DNA of 64,000 nucleotides from Edolisoma coerulescens (GCA_013397115.1 VWZW01002451.1:1-64000), one strand, 5' to 3'. Shown: positions 12,901 through 23,989, counted from the stretch's first letter. Notes: generated by a model not told the origin, from the sequence alone. Numbers and translations are program-made.

Positions 12901-15900
12901 TCTGTGAAGTTAATGAGATTGTGTGTTGTTGTAATGTAAAAGGGGGAGGGAGTTAAGTATGACATGTTAATTGTTCCTGTTATAGTGTTCTGGTTATTGT
13001 TAATGTAATGTCCCCTTTTCTGTAACTCCCTTGTTTATTATAAATATCCTGGTTACAGTGGTTAAAGTTCCATTATCATAAATTAGCTGATAAATGTTTT
13101 TAATTGTTAATATAGGAAGATAGGGACAAGATGACCAACGAAGGCCAAAGAGGAGTTTTCCAGAAAATTCCCTGTAGACTGTCAATCAGGATACCAGTCA
13201 AAATGAGGTCCCGCCCAATCCCTCAACTGTGCACGCTCTGAATGGGTGGACCCAAGTCGGACCTGCCCCAAGGGGGCGGAGGCAGGGGTGGGCTGGGAAC
13301 CTCAGGCCCGCGATTGGTGGAATGTATCCAGGCTCCTTGATTGATTGACTTGGGGGGTATAAAAGTGGCTGCACAGAGCTTGTGGGTGTGCCTCTGGCCA
13401 CATCCAACCTTGGCTGAGCACCTGGTGCTGCTCCTATGCCTTGTAGCTTGGCAGATGGCCATATTTTGGTCTCTAATTGTCTCATTTACTAATTCAGTTG
13501 ATAAATTCCTTTTCTTTTGTAATTGGTTCAGAGATTTTTATTACATTCCTTAATCACTCCGATGAACTTTCTTCCTCCCAACAATGGGAAGTGAGCCACC
13601 AACATATGAAACTCCTAGAGCCTATAGATACTGACACAAGACTGAGCTACCTGTGTATCTGGCACCACATAATTTCACCCAAAATTTCCTCAACCACTTC
13701 TGTGTGTTAAATGAAACCCAATGGGAACCTGGCTCCCACAGCTTCCAGAGACCCCTTTGCTGGGAAGACTGGTTCCAAGCAGGAGCACACAGCCTACAGC
13801 CATCCTGGTGTCTGCAACATGGATTGCAGAAACAGAGAAGTTCCAGGCTTCATTGGTCCCACCATTAAAGGTAATGGAGGCTGGATTACACCATCAGCAG
13901 ATGGAAATCTGAAATGATGTGCTGTGGTGCATCGACAGAGAGCTTCAGTAATCACACAGGTATGATAATTGAGCACAAAATGTCAGTCTGGATTGCCAGG
14001 ACTGCTGCCAGGAGATGGAAAACAGGAAGCGTACAGGCTGGCTAGCGACAGGCATAGGAACAAAAGAAATGCATATCAAGGTGCAGCAGTAGGATATTCC
14101 AGCTACAGGGCCAGTATGTCTAGGCATACAGATTAAAAATTTTCCATGGAAAATACATATTCAGAGGGAGTTTGAGATCGGAACAGTAACATACAACACA
14201 GACTCCTAGGGCTACTGCAGTCACAGAGATCTCACTGTTCTGGAGGGAAGACAATTCCTGACTGCTCTTCTGCTGCGGTGGTGACAACAGCACAGCTGGC
14301 TGGAAGATGTGAGCTGGGAAGCTTCCACCAGGTCTCGTATCATCCAAGGCACCTGGCCCTGGGCAAAACGGGAAAAGTAGTTCTTCCTGTGGAAATTTCA
14401 GCATATTTTCCCTATTGCCTGCATCAGTCCTGGGCTCAGAATAGGTCAAATCAGGTTTTTCTAAAGAAAAGGACAAAGCAGGGATAGAAGTTAAACAAAT
14501 AATGAAAAAAAAAATTAAAAAGAAAAAAAAATTAGTGAAATAGGAAAAATCTCAATAACAACTCTTANGGACTGCTGCCAGGAGATGGAAAACAGGAAGC
14601 GTACAGGCTGTCTAGCGACAGGCATAGGAACAAAAGAAATGCATATCAAGGTGCAGCAGTAGGATATTCCAGCTACAGGGCCAGTATGTCTAGGCATACA
14701 GATTAAAAATTTTCCATGGAAAATACATATTCAGAGGGAGTTTGAGATCGGAACAGTAACATACAACACAGACTCCTAGGGCTACTGCAGTCACAGAGAT
14801 CTCACTGTTCTGGAGGGAAGACAATTCCTGACTGCTCTTCTGCTGCGGTGGTGACAACAGCACAGCTGGCTGGAAGATGTGAGCTGGGAAGCTTCCACCA
14901 GGTCTCGTATCATCCAAGGCACCTGGCCCTGGGCAAAACGGGAAAAGTAGTTCTTCCTGTGGAAATTTCAGCATATTTTCCCTATTGCCTGCATCAGTCC
15001 TGGGCTCAGAATAGGTCAAATCAGGTTTTTCTAAAGAAAAGGACAAAGCAGGGATAGAAGTTAAACAAATAATGAAAAAAAAAATTAAAAAGAAAAAAAA
15101 ATTAGTGAAATAGGAAAAATCTCAATAACAACTCTTACATCCAGGTATCTGAAAAAACAGACTAGAAGATGTTCCACACACACACTCCTAACTTTCTTCT
15201 GATGCCCAGGTACAGAATTCTTTCACTCAAGCATATTATAAATCTTTACTAGCCTTAAGAACGAGAAGAACTCTTACACATAGCCTCACGATTTCAGGAT
15301 AGTAGTGTGAGATCTGTTTGTAGCTCATGCACAAGACTTACAGATATGTGACTTGAACAGGTATTTGAGCTGCATTTGGTGACATTTTCTTGAGAAAATC
15401 AGACTGATGCACTTGTCCTAATGCCCCATATTACAAATTTGACAGCAACAATAGTTGGGTAGAAAACAATTCAAGACTTTTTTGAGCTCTTTGGTGATTT
15501 TCTTATAATTTAATTTAAATGAGACATCTCTTCAGTAAATAAAAAGAAGTTACTCTGTATTTGATTAAGGAAAGTAAGGAAAGAAGATTTGAAAATTCTA
15601 GTGCTGTGGAATTGTTGAATGTGAAGGTTTGGGTGTTGGGGTTTTTTTGAGGGGTGCTTTTCTGACTGTTTGGATTTTATATTTTGGGGGGTGATTTCCT
15701 TTTGTTTGCTTTTACAAGGCCTGGGTCATTCTCAAAAAAAAAAGGGATCTGGTATGTGGCTTCTTCCCAAGAAGAAAATTCTTCCAGGAAGAGAATTTAA
15801 AACTACAAAGATTCACAAAACCAACATTTAACTATGGAATACAAATAACTCTTGAGAAATCTTGGGATTCAGAAGAAGTTACTGACCTTGAGAGCAAAAG

Positions 15901-17409
15901 CAATGCGTTTAAACAACCAACCAGGAAAAACAGCTGGGAGAAAACTCAGTGGTGAATGAGGGTTAGAAGTCCAAGGTGAATCGTTTGGGTAGTTTGACCA
16001 CCAATGCTACCGGCTTAGCTTAGCCTGTCTCTGTGTCACACATCACGTAACTGGTCGCTCCCCTCTCACAAAGTCACAAACACCAGGTTACAGACCTGTG
16101 ACTGGTTGGTTTCCGCGCCTCAGCTGCTGCTGTTTTGGCCAGCAGCGACCTCCAGTGACTTTTGGAAGAACCGATCTCAGGCTGTCAGGCTGCTCAGCAA
16201 CAGGAAGCCGAGATCCTGGTTCTGTTTGGTTTGATTTCTTTGGGTTTCTGGGGTTTTTTCACGACCCTCAGAATGAAACTGCTTTTGGAAGCCATCTTAA
16301 TGGTGGAAGGCTACTCTCCTCCTTTGCTTGTGCTCCCAGCAGAACCCATGGCACGTGAATTTACAGACGTGGCATTCAAGCTCCTGCAAGAGGTACTTGT
16401 GCAAACAGACATCTATTAAATACCAGATTTTCCACTACAGGCTGGGTAAACTAGCCCCAACTTCTCTTTCATGCTTCACATATTCATGTACACATCTTGG
16501 CTGTCTGCTGGACCTTTGCTTGCAATTCCAAAATGTTTTGGATTTTGTTCTTTTCCGGGTTCTACCACAGGGAGGCCTTTAAATGCTTGTGCGAGACACA
16601 TCAGCTTTACATCTGTTACTGTCATGTATTGCTGAAGCTTCTTCTAAAGAAGGGGAAAAAAGGATACACAGAATTCAGATATTTTTATTGTAGCAACATA
16701 AATTAGAAAATTACATACTACCAGCAGCCCTGAGAAGAAATTTGGCCTCTTAATACTACTGTGTGATTCTGTAGGATTGCAGTGAGGATTAAATATTATT
16801 GTCTCCATGTTTCTCATTTATAAATTATTTGTTTTCCTTTTTCTTACTCACTGCATCACTTCCTTTCTAAGGTTTCTTAATCACTCCATTCCCAAATGTA
16901 GCCATTGATCAAATCTACTTCCACTGCAAACTACAAAAAGGAAAATGTGGTATTACATCCACTCATTGCTTCAGTAGTGTTTACACTATAGAAGTGTGAA
17001 GGAAGATGCCTAAACTTCTAGATGGATAGAGTAAAGCTCAGTTCACAGAACCAGCACTTTCTCAGGCTTTGAAGTTAAATAAGGATAAAGGAACGACTTT
17101 CCAAATATTCCATACCTGTAACTATAATTCTCAGGCTCCTCATTCAATTGTATCATTTTCTTTCTGTTTATTGTTAAAATCTCCAGACCATGAGACAATG
17201 CATCTCAGTCTGTATTTGCAACAGAACTCAGAATTCTAACAAGTCATCCTGATGGGTAAGGAGCAAGGGGGGCTCAGTACCTGCAGAGTAATGTTTTCTT
17301 CCCTTACTTGAGGTACTTCTGCAGTCAGAGCATCAATCAGTTCTCTGTGTTCATTCAACATCTCTTGCTGCTGCCTCACCATCTCTTTCTCATGCAGCTG
17401 CATTTCAGT
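6878..17409 (-). CDS. SPICE1: SPICE1-like gene, C-terminal half, frameshifted near the end
   Basis: SPICE1 is a coiled-coil protein of centrioles and the mitotic spindle, needed for centriole duplication and spindle assembly. Eight exons are seen in transcription order: 17409-17281, 16643-16514, 14460-14236, 11490-11108, 9818-9647, 8263-8164, 7838-7752 and 6928-6878. Together they hold about 425 codons. They follow the human protein block by block: HRELIDALTAE, LQQYM, FPAHIFQPAVLLSPP, IAELTRQNAQIKAQL, EARDKLLQLIDQQK, ARTVEVSVP, SCSP and GWFALS. Exon phases agree at every junction except one exon that is a base short, which brings a stop at 7804-7802. The first 430 or so residues expected from the human protein were not found before TMEM30C. 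Either this is a partial duplicate or the 5' exons escaped notice. The family call is secure; whether the locus makes a protein is not. Confidence 0.8.
7752..7838 (-). CDS. SPICE1: SPICE1-like penultimate exon with one-base deletion
   Basis: The exon lies between acceptor atctccag and donor CCAAAG|gtgaga. It is 87 bases, but the flanking phases (AG| upstream, phase 0 downstream) require 88. The upstream frame reads SVGDSSKSCSP and then TAA at 7804-7802. One frame over, the homology resumes with LSATSES and runs to RPK. The missing base is therefore a T at the CCTTAA site near 7804. A sequencing error or a true mutation are both possible. Confidence 0.8.
8164..8263 (-). CDS. SPICE1: SPICE1-like coding exon
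   Basis: The acceptor tgcctag ends just above 8263 and the donor is AGAAG|gtaaaa. It encodes NARTVEVSVPREV and ends MTSMR, matching the human RTIEVSIPG region. It enters in phase 1 and leaves in phase 2, in agreement with its neighbours. Confidence 0.85.
9163..9400 (-). mobile_element. CR1 LINE 3' fragment, diverged
   Basis: It starts with the antisense tail atcacagaatcaattaggtt and continues through gatcatcaagtccaacc and gccagggatggtggctccac. This is the pattern of an older CR1 subfamily. The sense strand is minus. It lies in the intron between SPICE1-like exons 8164-8263 and 9647-9818. Confidence 0.8.
9647..9818 (-). CDS. SPICE1: SPICE1-like coding exon
   Basis: It encodes SLEERTAEQNRQ and EARDKLLQLIDQQK, closely matching human MEERIAELNRQ...GKLLQLIEQQK. 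The donor is ACTG|gtaagt. The acceptor aagtag at 9820-9819 was chosen because it keeps phase 0 and avoids an in-frame stop. The 5' boundary is less certain than the donor. Confidence 0.85.
11108..11490 (-). CDS. SPICE1: SPICE1-like coding exon
   Basis: This is the longest exon seen, about 127 codons, rich in Ser and Pro. It contains the coiled-coil block GQIAELTRQNAQIKAQL, matching human IADLTLQNSAIKAHL. The donor is GGACAG|gtcaga. The start uses acceptor tgtttgtag; an alternative acceptor (tttgcag) would start it at 11481 in the same phase. Confidence 0.85.
12920..13530 (+). mobile_element. solo LTR with GAGAT target duplication
   Basis: The 611-bp element starts TGTGTGTTGTTG and ends TTGTAATTGGTTCA. 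It is flanked by a direct repeat GAGAT at 12915-12919 and 13531-13535. It contains a TATA box (tataaaag, 13358-13365) at the expected U3/R position and an AT-rich 3' part. No internal viral region is present, so this is a solo LTR of an avian endogenous retrovirus with a 5-bp duplication. It lies in a SPICE1-like intron, opposite to the gene. Confidence 0.7.
13358..13365 (+). promoter_or_regulatory. TATA box inside solo LTR
   Basis: The motif tataaaag follows a short G run and lies about 170 bases before the LTR end. It is the likely core of the old LTR promoter and could start transcripts antisense to the SPICE1-like gene. Current activity is unknown. Confidence 0.55.
14236..14460 (-). CDS. 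SPICE1: SPICE1-like coding exon (first copy)
   Basis: The acceptor is tccttttctttag and the donor AGAACA|gtgaga. It contains KFPQEELL and FPAHIFQPAVLLSPP, matching human EFPQEQL and FPAHIFEPAVLLTPP. The donor at 14235 was preferred over a later gtatgt because only it leaves the phase that the next exon needs. Confidence 0.85.
14806..15030 (-). other. SPICE1: duplicate copy of SPICE1-like exon (likely artefact)
   Basis: This repeats the exon at 14236-14460, including both splice sites, within the second half of the N-separated duplication. If real, both copies could be spliced in series: the exon enters in phase 1 and leaves in phase 1, so frame would be kept. An assembly error is the simpler reading. 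Confidence 0.85.
16514..16643 (-). CDS. SPICE1: SPICE1-like coding exon
   Basis: The acceptor is cccttctttag. It starts KKLQQYMTVTD, like human ARLQQYMVTTDE, and continues through AQAFKGLPVVEPG. The donor AGCAAAG|gtccag gives the phase required by the next exon but is not a strong consensus, so the 3' end is the less certain boundary. Confidence 0.75.
17281..17409 (-). CDS. SPICE1: SPICE1-like most upstream recognised exon
   Basis: Forty-three codons between acceptor tttttag and donor CTGCAG|gtactg. They encode a coiled-coil segment with HRELIDALTAE and REEN, the strongest match to human SPICE1. It enters in phase 0, so an upstream exon is implied, but none was found. Confidence 0.88.
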
Positions 17410-19734
17410 CTAAAAAGGGAGAAAAAATTAAAAACCTACTATAAACCAATACAGACTCATATCTGAAAACAGGAATGAGTCATTACGACACCATAATGTA
17501 ACAGCTCTTCCCACTATTGCTAAATTGACTTCATTACTTTCATGACAAAATCCAGTTGTTTGGGCTTGAGAACTGTCAGAGAGCTTACTGTTTTTCCTTT
17601 GTTCCTCCAGGACACTGTAGGGAATCCTGGACTCCCTTGTTCTTCTGCCCTACAACTTTTACAGGATGAAACTACAAGCATTGTTTCTCTGCACAGATAC
17701 AGTTTCTTAAGTCACTGAATCTTCAAGGAGGAACTAAGTAATTCCAGGTGTGCTGATGCTTGTCAGTATCCCATGCTACTTGTGCCTATTCTTTAGTTTC
17801 CCTAATTCATTAATGAAAACAAATTTGACTAAATAAAGGAGAAACTACTTGCTTTCTAATGTTTTTCATTAGAGAAAAAGTTCTAGAGGGTTTCAAATGT
17901 ATGAAAAAATGGCTCTGCATCCACATAAAATGAATGAATAAATGAGTATTTTTGAGACTAACTCACAGTTACTATCACTAGACACGAAGACAGATAGATA
18001 CACCTCCCTTAATTATATAAGAGACAAACCATCCATTTTCTGTTTCTCTTCCAGCTAGAGAGGAACAGGGTTTTTTGTATTGATCCAAGTGAAGCAGGCA
18101 GACTCAGAAAATGGAAGAAAACCCTTGTACATGGTCCTCTCTTTTCAGAAACCAAAGACAGCACAAAATAAGCATTTCTACCCTGGCAGGAGTGATGAAG
18201 CCTCCTGATGCCTTAGATCATCTGGATGAACTACTGTACCTACTAACCCTACACAGCACCAAGCTAGTCTTGGAGGAAAAGCTTCCAAGCAGCTCTGTCT
18301 TACATTGATGCATGGGGAAAACATCAGGGTTAACATCCATCCCTACCCCCAGGTAGGATTTGGGCCTGGTGTACCCTGGAAGAAGTGTCTTCATCCCAGC
18401 CCACTGCCAGGTGTGGCTCTAATCACATGAGCTTTAACACCAGAACACGCAGCAGAGAGGGAGAACAGAGCAGCACAGATTCAGGGAATATGCCCATACT
18501 CTTTGTGCCCTGTGGGCCTGGCAAAGAAACAGCATTCTTAGCAGAATGGGGATGGGGAGGGAATGATTCATTCTAAATTTGGAAGTTGATATAAAAATTA
18601 GTTTAGAAACCAAGTCAGATTTATCCATTTCCCTTTAAGAATTTCTCATGGTTTTGCAAACATTTCAGAAATTTCTTTTTCTCCTCTTCTCTAGCCTCTT
18701 CTGTATTCACTATTTCCATCTTATAGGTGTTGGTTTTCTAATCACTTAATAAAAACACTTCCATGAAAGATTCCTGAATTCAAGTTTCTCTTCCTACTTT
18801 TTAGATACAATTTTGAGAATAAATTAAGCAATATCCTTTGTTGCAATCCTTCTGCTTTTCTGCAGCAAAACTGGAAGAAGAGAAAGGGAATCTCTCTAAA
18901 AACTTTGAAACCTCATGAAGACTGACTGTCTAACTGACTGTTTAACTAAAATCAGAGGCTTTTAAAATACCCCCTGCAAAGTTATTTTCTTAAAAGGCAC
19001 TGCCAGTTATAATTCAGGCATTGGAATTCTGCTAACTCTGCTGGCTAGGCAAGACAGATGGTGCACACAAGTGCTTCATTTATGTCCGGCATCACAGGGA
19101 CCAGGTTTTAGGAAATACTCAAGACACGCTGTGCTTCTTCCCAGCAAATTCTCAAATTCTAATTGTAATTAAACCTCCCTGAAAAGGAGAAAAGTCAGTT
19201 TAGATTATGAATGCAGTGTCTATCTCAAGCGAGTCTGAATACAGTTAACCACATTATGCAGCCTGAGTGATTTCTTCATATTGCTGCTTAAGAATTTAGG
19301 TAGTAAATTTATGAGTGTTGCAGACAATTCTGCAAGCAATAATCAGCTTCTGGAAGGATGAGATGGTAACACAAGAAAAATTATGGGATAGCTTTGAAAG
19401 AAGTCTGAGGCTCAGGAATAACTCATTTCTGTAGAAAACAAATTAAAGACAATCTAAATAGGATTATAACTGCCATTGTATTTATAACACAAATTTGATG
19501 CTATTAAATTGATGTATTCCTAATAAACAGAAAACATTCTACTGAAATTTTAAGATCCTTCCTTATAACTGCAAAAGAACCAAGTATAATTCCCTGCTTT
19601 GGTGTTACAGTTTTAACAAAGAACAAGATTTTGATCGTTTGGGGACCATTGCTGGGAAAAAAAAAATCCCCAAACCAACCAACCAACCAAAACCCAACAC
19701 AAAATAAAACCCCCACTAGCAGGAGGATGGCTGC

Positions 19735-19850
19735 AACCCTGCCAGCTTGCCCTGCCTGTGCCAGCTGCTGTGCCAGGCCCGTTTGCCCGCTCCGGCTCGC
19801 CGCGCTCCCCAGAGCCTTTACACGCACCTCCCAGCGCCGGAATGGCCAAC
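19735..19850. other. small GC-rich, CpG-containing islet
   Basis: About 115 bases are much richer in G, C and CpG than the surrounding AT-rich DNA. On the minus strand an ATG at 19849 is followed by a good donor shape, CTGGGAG|gtgcgt. It could be a small promoter or first exon for the downstream SPICE1-like exons, but the phase does not join directly to the exon at 17409. Confidence 0.3.
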
Positions 19851-21005
19851 GAGGGGGTATTTTGGTATCTTTACCTATGGCAATTACTATTTGATGTCAT
19901 CTAAATACTGCCTCTACTTGCACTGGCCCAGAATCAGCCCTACAGCCCTTTTCCTTTCCTGGGCAGCTTCATGGGAAAAGGGGGAAAACCTTTTCCATTC
20001 ATTCATGAATGTGAGCAAAAGCAAAACAAGTCCCACTCTTCCCCTGCCTGGCTTCCACAACCTGAGGAAAAAGCAGGACCCAAAGAGAACAAAAAATGCT
20101 CCACAATTCCTCTTTCGGAAATAAGAGACCACCAAATTGAAGGCAGCTGCCCAAGGCACTCCCAGCTCATAACAAAATCATTCTTGGAATTGCAGGGAAT
20201 AATGCAATTACAGAGAACCCAGTCAAAACACATTAGCTCAAAAACTATGCACTGTAGTTCAGACTGCAATGAAAACCAAGAAACTTTTTTACTTAACTTG
20301 GCTGCTGCTCAAAATCATATGGGCTTTCCAGATCACGTGTCAGGATATACCATCATCTTGAGCAGCTCAGCCAAATTTCTTCGCCTCCACACCCAAGAGA
20401 AGGAAAAGTGCTTCTTCCCCTTCTGCCAATCCCCTCATTTTGTGGTTACAGGTTTTTCTCGAATCAGCTGTTTCAAACCCTGCTGCTCCCAGCGAGGGTG
20501 GCAGCGCCTTCTTATGTGACAGGCAAATACTCTCTCCTCTTTTAGATCTGACTCTAATCCTAACTGCTGTGCAACCTCTCTTTATATTGTCAAAGCTTAC
20601 AAAGCCCTCCCTTCCCTGACCTGCCATCTTTGACTTCACTCTTGTATGAGTTTCATTTCGCAGAGGAAGGAGAGGAAGCTTTTACACTGCAGTGCATCAG
20701 TACAATACACCATCCAAACACTCATATTAACAATCTGCAGGTAACACAGCTGTTAATACAAAATAGATGCAGCATGTAACTAACTTTTCCAGATTCTATA
20801 GGTCTGTGATCATGCTCATCTGTTTCACATGAAGGACTCATTCCTTTATTTTTAGATGAAAGCAAAGGTCTGTGATTAGAAACAGAAAAACCAACCATGG
20901 CAGACAAATACTGGACATATATTCATGAGACTGTAAAGCCCGAAAAAGACTTGGAAAAATTCTCTAACTGAAGTGCTACTGAAATATCCTGTAACGCCTG
21001 ATTAA

Positions 21006-21091
21006 TTCAGAGGGTATCTGAAGGATAAAAGGCATATTTCAAGCTGTAGTAAGATGAAAAATGAGATTTTGGGTCTATAAAAAAAATGACT
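21006..21091. repeat. dispersed repeat, copy A
   Basis: The segment running from ttcagagggtat through aagatgaaaaatgagatttt to aatgact is clearly similar to 22833-22916, with scattered substitutions and small indels. The family is unknown. Confidence 0.7.
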
Positions 21092-22832
21092 CTCTTTCTA
21101 GATATAGAGTTATATCCATTAATGAAATTTAATCCTAAAAGGAGCTGGCAACCAAAACCACTAGAACAGTTTTTGACATTAAAATATAAATGTCTCCTGT
21201 ACCTCCCTGTAATTTAGAAATGAGATTTAAATTGCAGGTCAGTTTTTCATAATAATGGGATCTTGTCCCCTCCAGATATTTTTGCCACTGTTAAAAACTG
21301 AAATAAAGAACCCCAGAAGATGCTCCCACATGTAACTGCCATCTTCAAAATCATAAACAAACCACAGAAACATATATCTCATTTGACTTACCTACTTTAG
21401 ACCATTTTTACCATATAAATTCAGATTACATCTGTTAACAGGAATCCTTTGTCCAGTTTTCCATTTACTAAATATCCACTCCCCCAAAGAAAAAAATTGA
21501 ATAACTAATGTCCTCCTTTATTTATCTGTTCTAGGAAAAAAGATGGGGAAAATAAAAAAAATCACTTTCTAGTACTTTCAGCATCTATGACATCATTAAT
21601 TTCAGTTCACCAAACCTAAACCCCATTTCTGACGTGCGTCTTTCTTTTTTTGAGAATCAAGAAAATTGCAAAATTTCATTTAGGTCAAAGGGACTGAAAA
21701 TGCAGCAGTGATGCAAGATGAGGCTTTAAGTACCTGTAATAAAGGAACCAACAATTTAATAATTTTGATATGCTAAGATATTACAAATAATGGCAATTAG
21801 TCTTTTATGGCTTAGTGTTGTAGCCCTCACGGTGGTGCTGTTGACTTAAGATTTTTCAGGTACAGCTCTTAATGTCATTCAGCACTAGTAAACCCAGACA
21901 TTTGCACTGAGTTGTCAAGCCTACATAAGTCAGTCTCTCTGAGAGAAGAGCCCACTTACTATTGGTGGAAGTATGTTTGATAGATAAGCTAATTAAAATT
22001 CTATTTTCGAAAGTTTTACCAAGGCACTTTTTTTTATTTTCCTATTTACTCAAGACACAGAATCTTCATTCATAAACTCAAATGCGCAAGGCAAAAGCAG
22101 GATAAGGCAAAGATCCAATACTGGTTGTGACACTCCAGGGATTCTGAAAGCAATTTGTACCTCAGGAAAAGTGTAACATCTCTGGTTCTTTCATACCTTT
22201 GCCCTCCAAACCTCAGTGTTGCTTTCCCTGATCCAGCAATGATCTCCGAATAGCCAGAATAAATGGATTCAAAATCCCACTGGATATTTGCCTGGACTCA
22301 TGCCTCCTGCTGCTATCAGCAGCTGACAAAAGGGGACAATCCCCTGGGATGTGGCACAACGAGGAGCAGTAAATGATGACTTTTACCATCTTTCTGTTAG
22401 GTTAGGCCGGTCCTTCAGCCCAGCCCCTCACTTCTGTTCCAGCCCCTGCATGAAAGGGAATAAGGCAGCAGCAGCATAAAAAAATTCAATAAATACTTCA
22501 TGCAGATAGAGAAGTATTCCTAGTGTGGGCACTGAGGAACACACCTGCAAAGCTTTCTTGAAAAGGTACCACTGTGCAAGCTCTGGCACAGGGGCAGGCC
22601 CACAGCGTGGCTGCAGCGCTGGCACAAAAGGCAGCGTAGGGAGGTTGCTAACACTTATTTTCCACCCTTTTGAGCAAGGCAGATTCCATCTGCTGGGAGT
22701 AATTAATCAAAGCTGCCATTCCCATTGCTCTGGTCCAGGCAGCACCATCCTGAACCAGACAGACACTGCAGAGCTTCTCAGAGCTAACAACAGAAATGGT
22801 TGGAGCTGAAGCAGCAGCTTCCAAGGACACTG

Positions 22833-22916
22833 TTCAGAGGGTACCAGAAAGATGTAAGGCATGTTTAAAGCTGTGGTAAGATGAAAAATGAGATTTTGGG
22901 TTTATAAACAATGACT
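22833..22916. repeat. dispersed repeat, copy B
   Basis: This is the second copy, in the same orientation as 21006-21091, about 1.8 kb away. It shares the invariant core agatgaaaaatgagatttt. It could be a local duplication or two fragments of an unidentified interspersed element. Confidence 0.7.
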
Positions 22917-23921
22917 TAGACAACTTCTGGAAAAACAGAAAGACTTGTTTGAAAACAGGTCTTCCCTGTGGAGGGGTTTGAAGACAATCTACATTTCAAG
23001 AGAAGAGGTTCTTGCACAAACCTTTGGGAGATAATGGGCAAACACTACTTGCTGGGTTGTGTTTTCTAAATAACTTTTTTTCCTGGTACACACTGACTCA
23101 CTGAAATACATACCTCATTATTTAGTCTCCTTTTACTAACTTTTTTACCAGATGCTTCATGAAGAAATAAAATCAGGGACAATTGCATCATGACTTAACC
23201 ACCCCTATAATTTCTTGAAAGTCAGTTTCTCAGACAATTTAAAAAAACTCCATAAAAAAGAAAGAGAGAAAAATAAAGAAGTTCCTATGCTCTGTTAAGA
23301 ACCAGAAAACATAAGTTCAGCTTTGTCAGGAAATCCCATCAGGGCTTTCCAGAGAGTTGCATGGAATGACATTTTCAAAAGGACTTAAAAGGTTTAGGAG
23401 CATGTCTCACTGTTAAAAGTGATTTGGACTAATGAGCTTAAGCATTGTTGAATGCACTGCTTCATGCCCTGTCTTGTCCAGCCCAGTGAGGGTGGGGTTC
23501 TTCCACAGCTCCTGACAGATCCAGGTGCAAGGGCTGAAATCCAGGAACCCTGTTTCTACAGCTTCTGGATGGAGGTGATGGGCCCTGAGCAGGACGAGCA
23601 GAGGGGACAGGAACCTTTCCCCGGTCAGCACAAAGCATCGGTGGAGCAGCACTGTCCTCCCAGGCCGGGAACTGGAGCAGCTCCCCTTCTGCTGCTCATG
23701 GCTCAGCTATGAAGCAGAGCTTCAAGGAAGCTGCACCTTCTGTGGCTGCAGCCCCCTTCACCAGGGGCCATCTGTCACAGGTCACCAGATCCCCAGCCCC
23801 AGACACCCAAAAGCAGACACGGGTGCCTTGACAGTGACACGCAGCCTCCCTGTGCCACATCCCCTTCTCTTGCTCCAGTCTGTGATTGCTTTCTTGTTCT
23901 AGTGAGAAGGTTTTTTTAGGG

Positions 23922-23944
23922 GAGAGAGAGAGAGAGAGAGAGAG
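23922..23944. repeat. GA microsatellite
   Basis: An uninterrupted run of GA dinucleotides about 23 bases long, close to the likely 3' end of the TMEM30C transcript. Confidence 0.9.
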
Positions 23945-23983
23945 GCAAGGCACACAAAATACTTATGAAAGGAATTAAAGTGT

Positions 23984-23989
23984 TTTATT
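23984..23989 (-). promoter_or_regulatory. candidate polyadenylation signal for TMEM30C
   Basis: AATAAA on the minus strand, about 1.1 kb past the TMEM30C stop. Another AATAAA at 24206-24211 would give a shorter 3' untranslated region. Which one is used cannot be decided here. Confidence 0.35.

Larger units (their letters stand above)
13999..15137. repeat. 569-bp direct duplication split by one N, probable assembly artefact
   Basis: Bases 13999-14567 and 14569-15137 are the same sequence at an offset of 570; the one difference noted is G at 14041 versus T at 14611. A single n at 14568 separates them. Such an N-joined near-identical pair usually means overlapping contig ends or two haplotypes that failed to merge. 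Each copy carries a complete SPICE1-like exon. Confidence 0.9.
17410..23983. other. gap between SPICE1-like gene and TMEM30C, no exon recognised
   Basis: The N-terminal SPICE1 exons would be expected here, but no matching coding block was found by reading the minus strand. The stretch holds a small GC-rich islet near 19735-19850, a CCAA-type tract near 19665-19695, two related 80-bp segments (21006 and 22833) and a GA microsatellite. Longer open frames, such as the one on the plus strand at 19971-20519, show no family features. Confidence 0.5.

Noticed and set aside
14195..14235. Longer version of the SPICE1-like exon using donor gtatgt at 14194
   Set aside because: It would leave phase 0, which does not fit the next exon. 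The gtgaga donor at 14235 fits.
19971..20519. 182-codon plus-strand open frame
   Set aside because: There is no recognisable domain, no supporting splice structure and ordinary composition. It overlaps other random frames on both strands.
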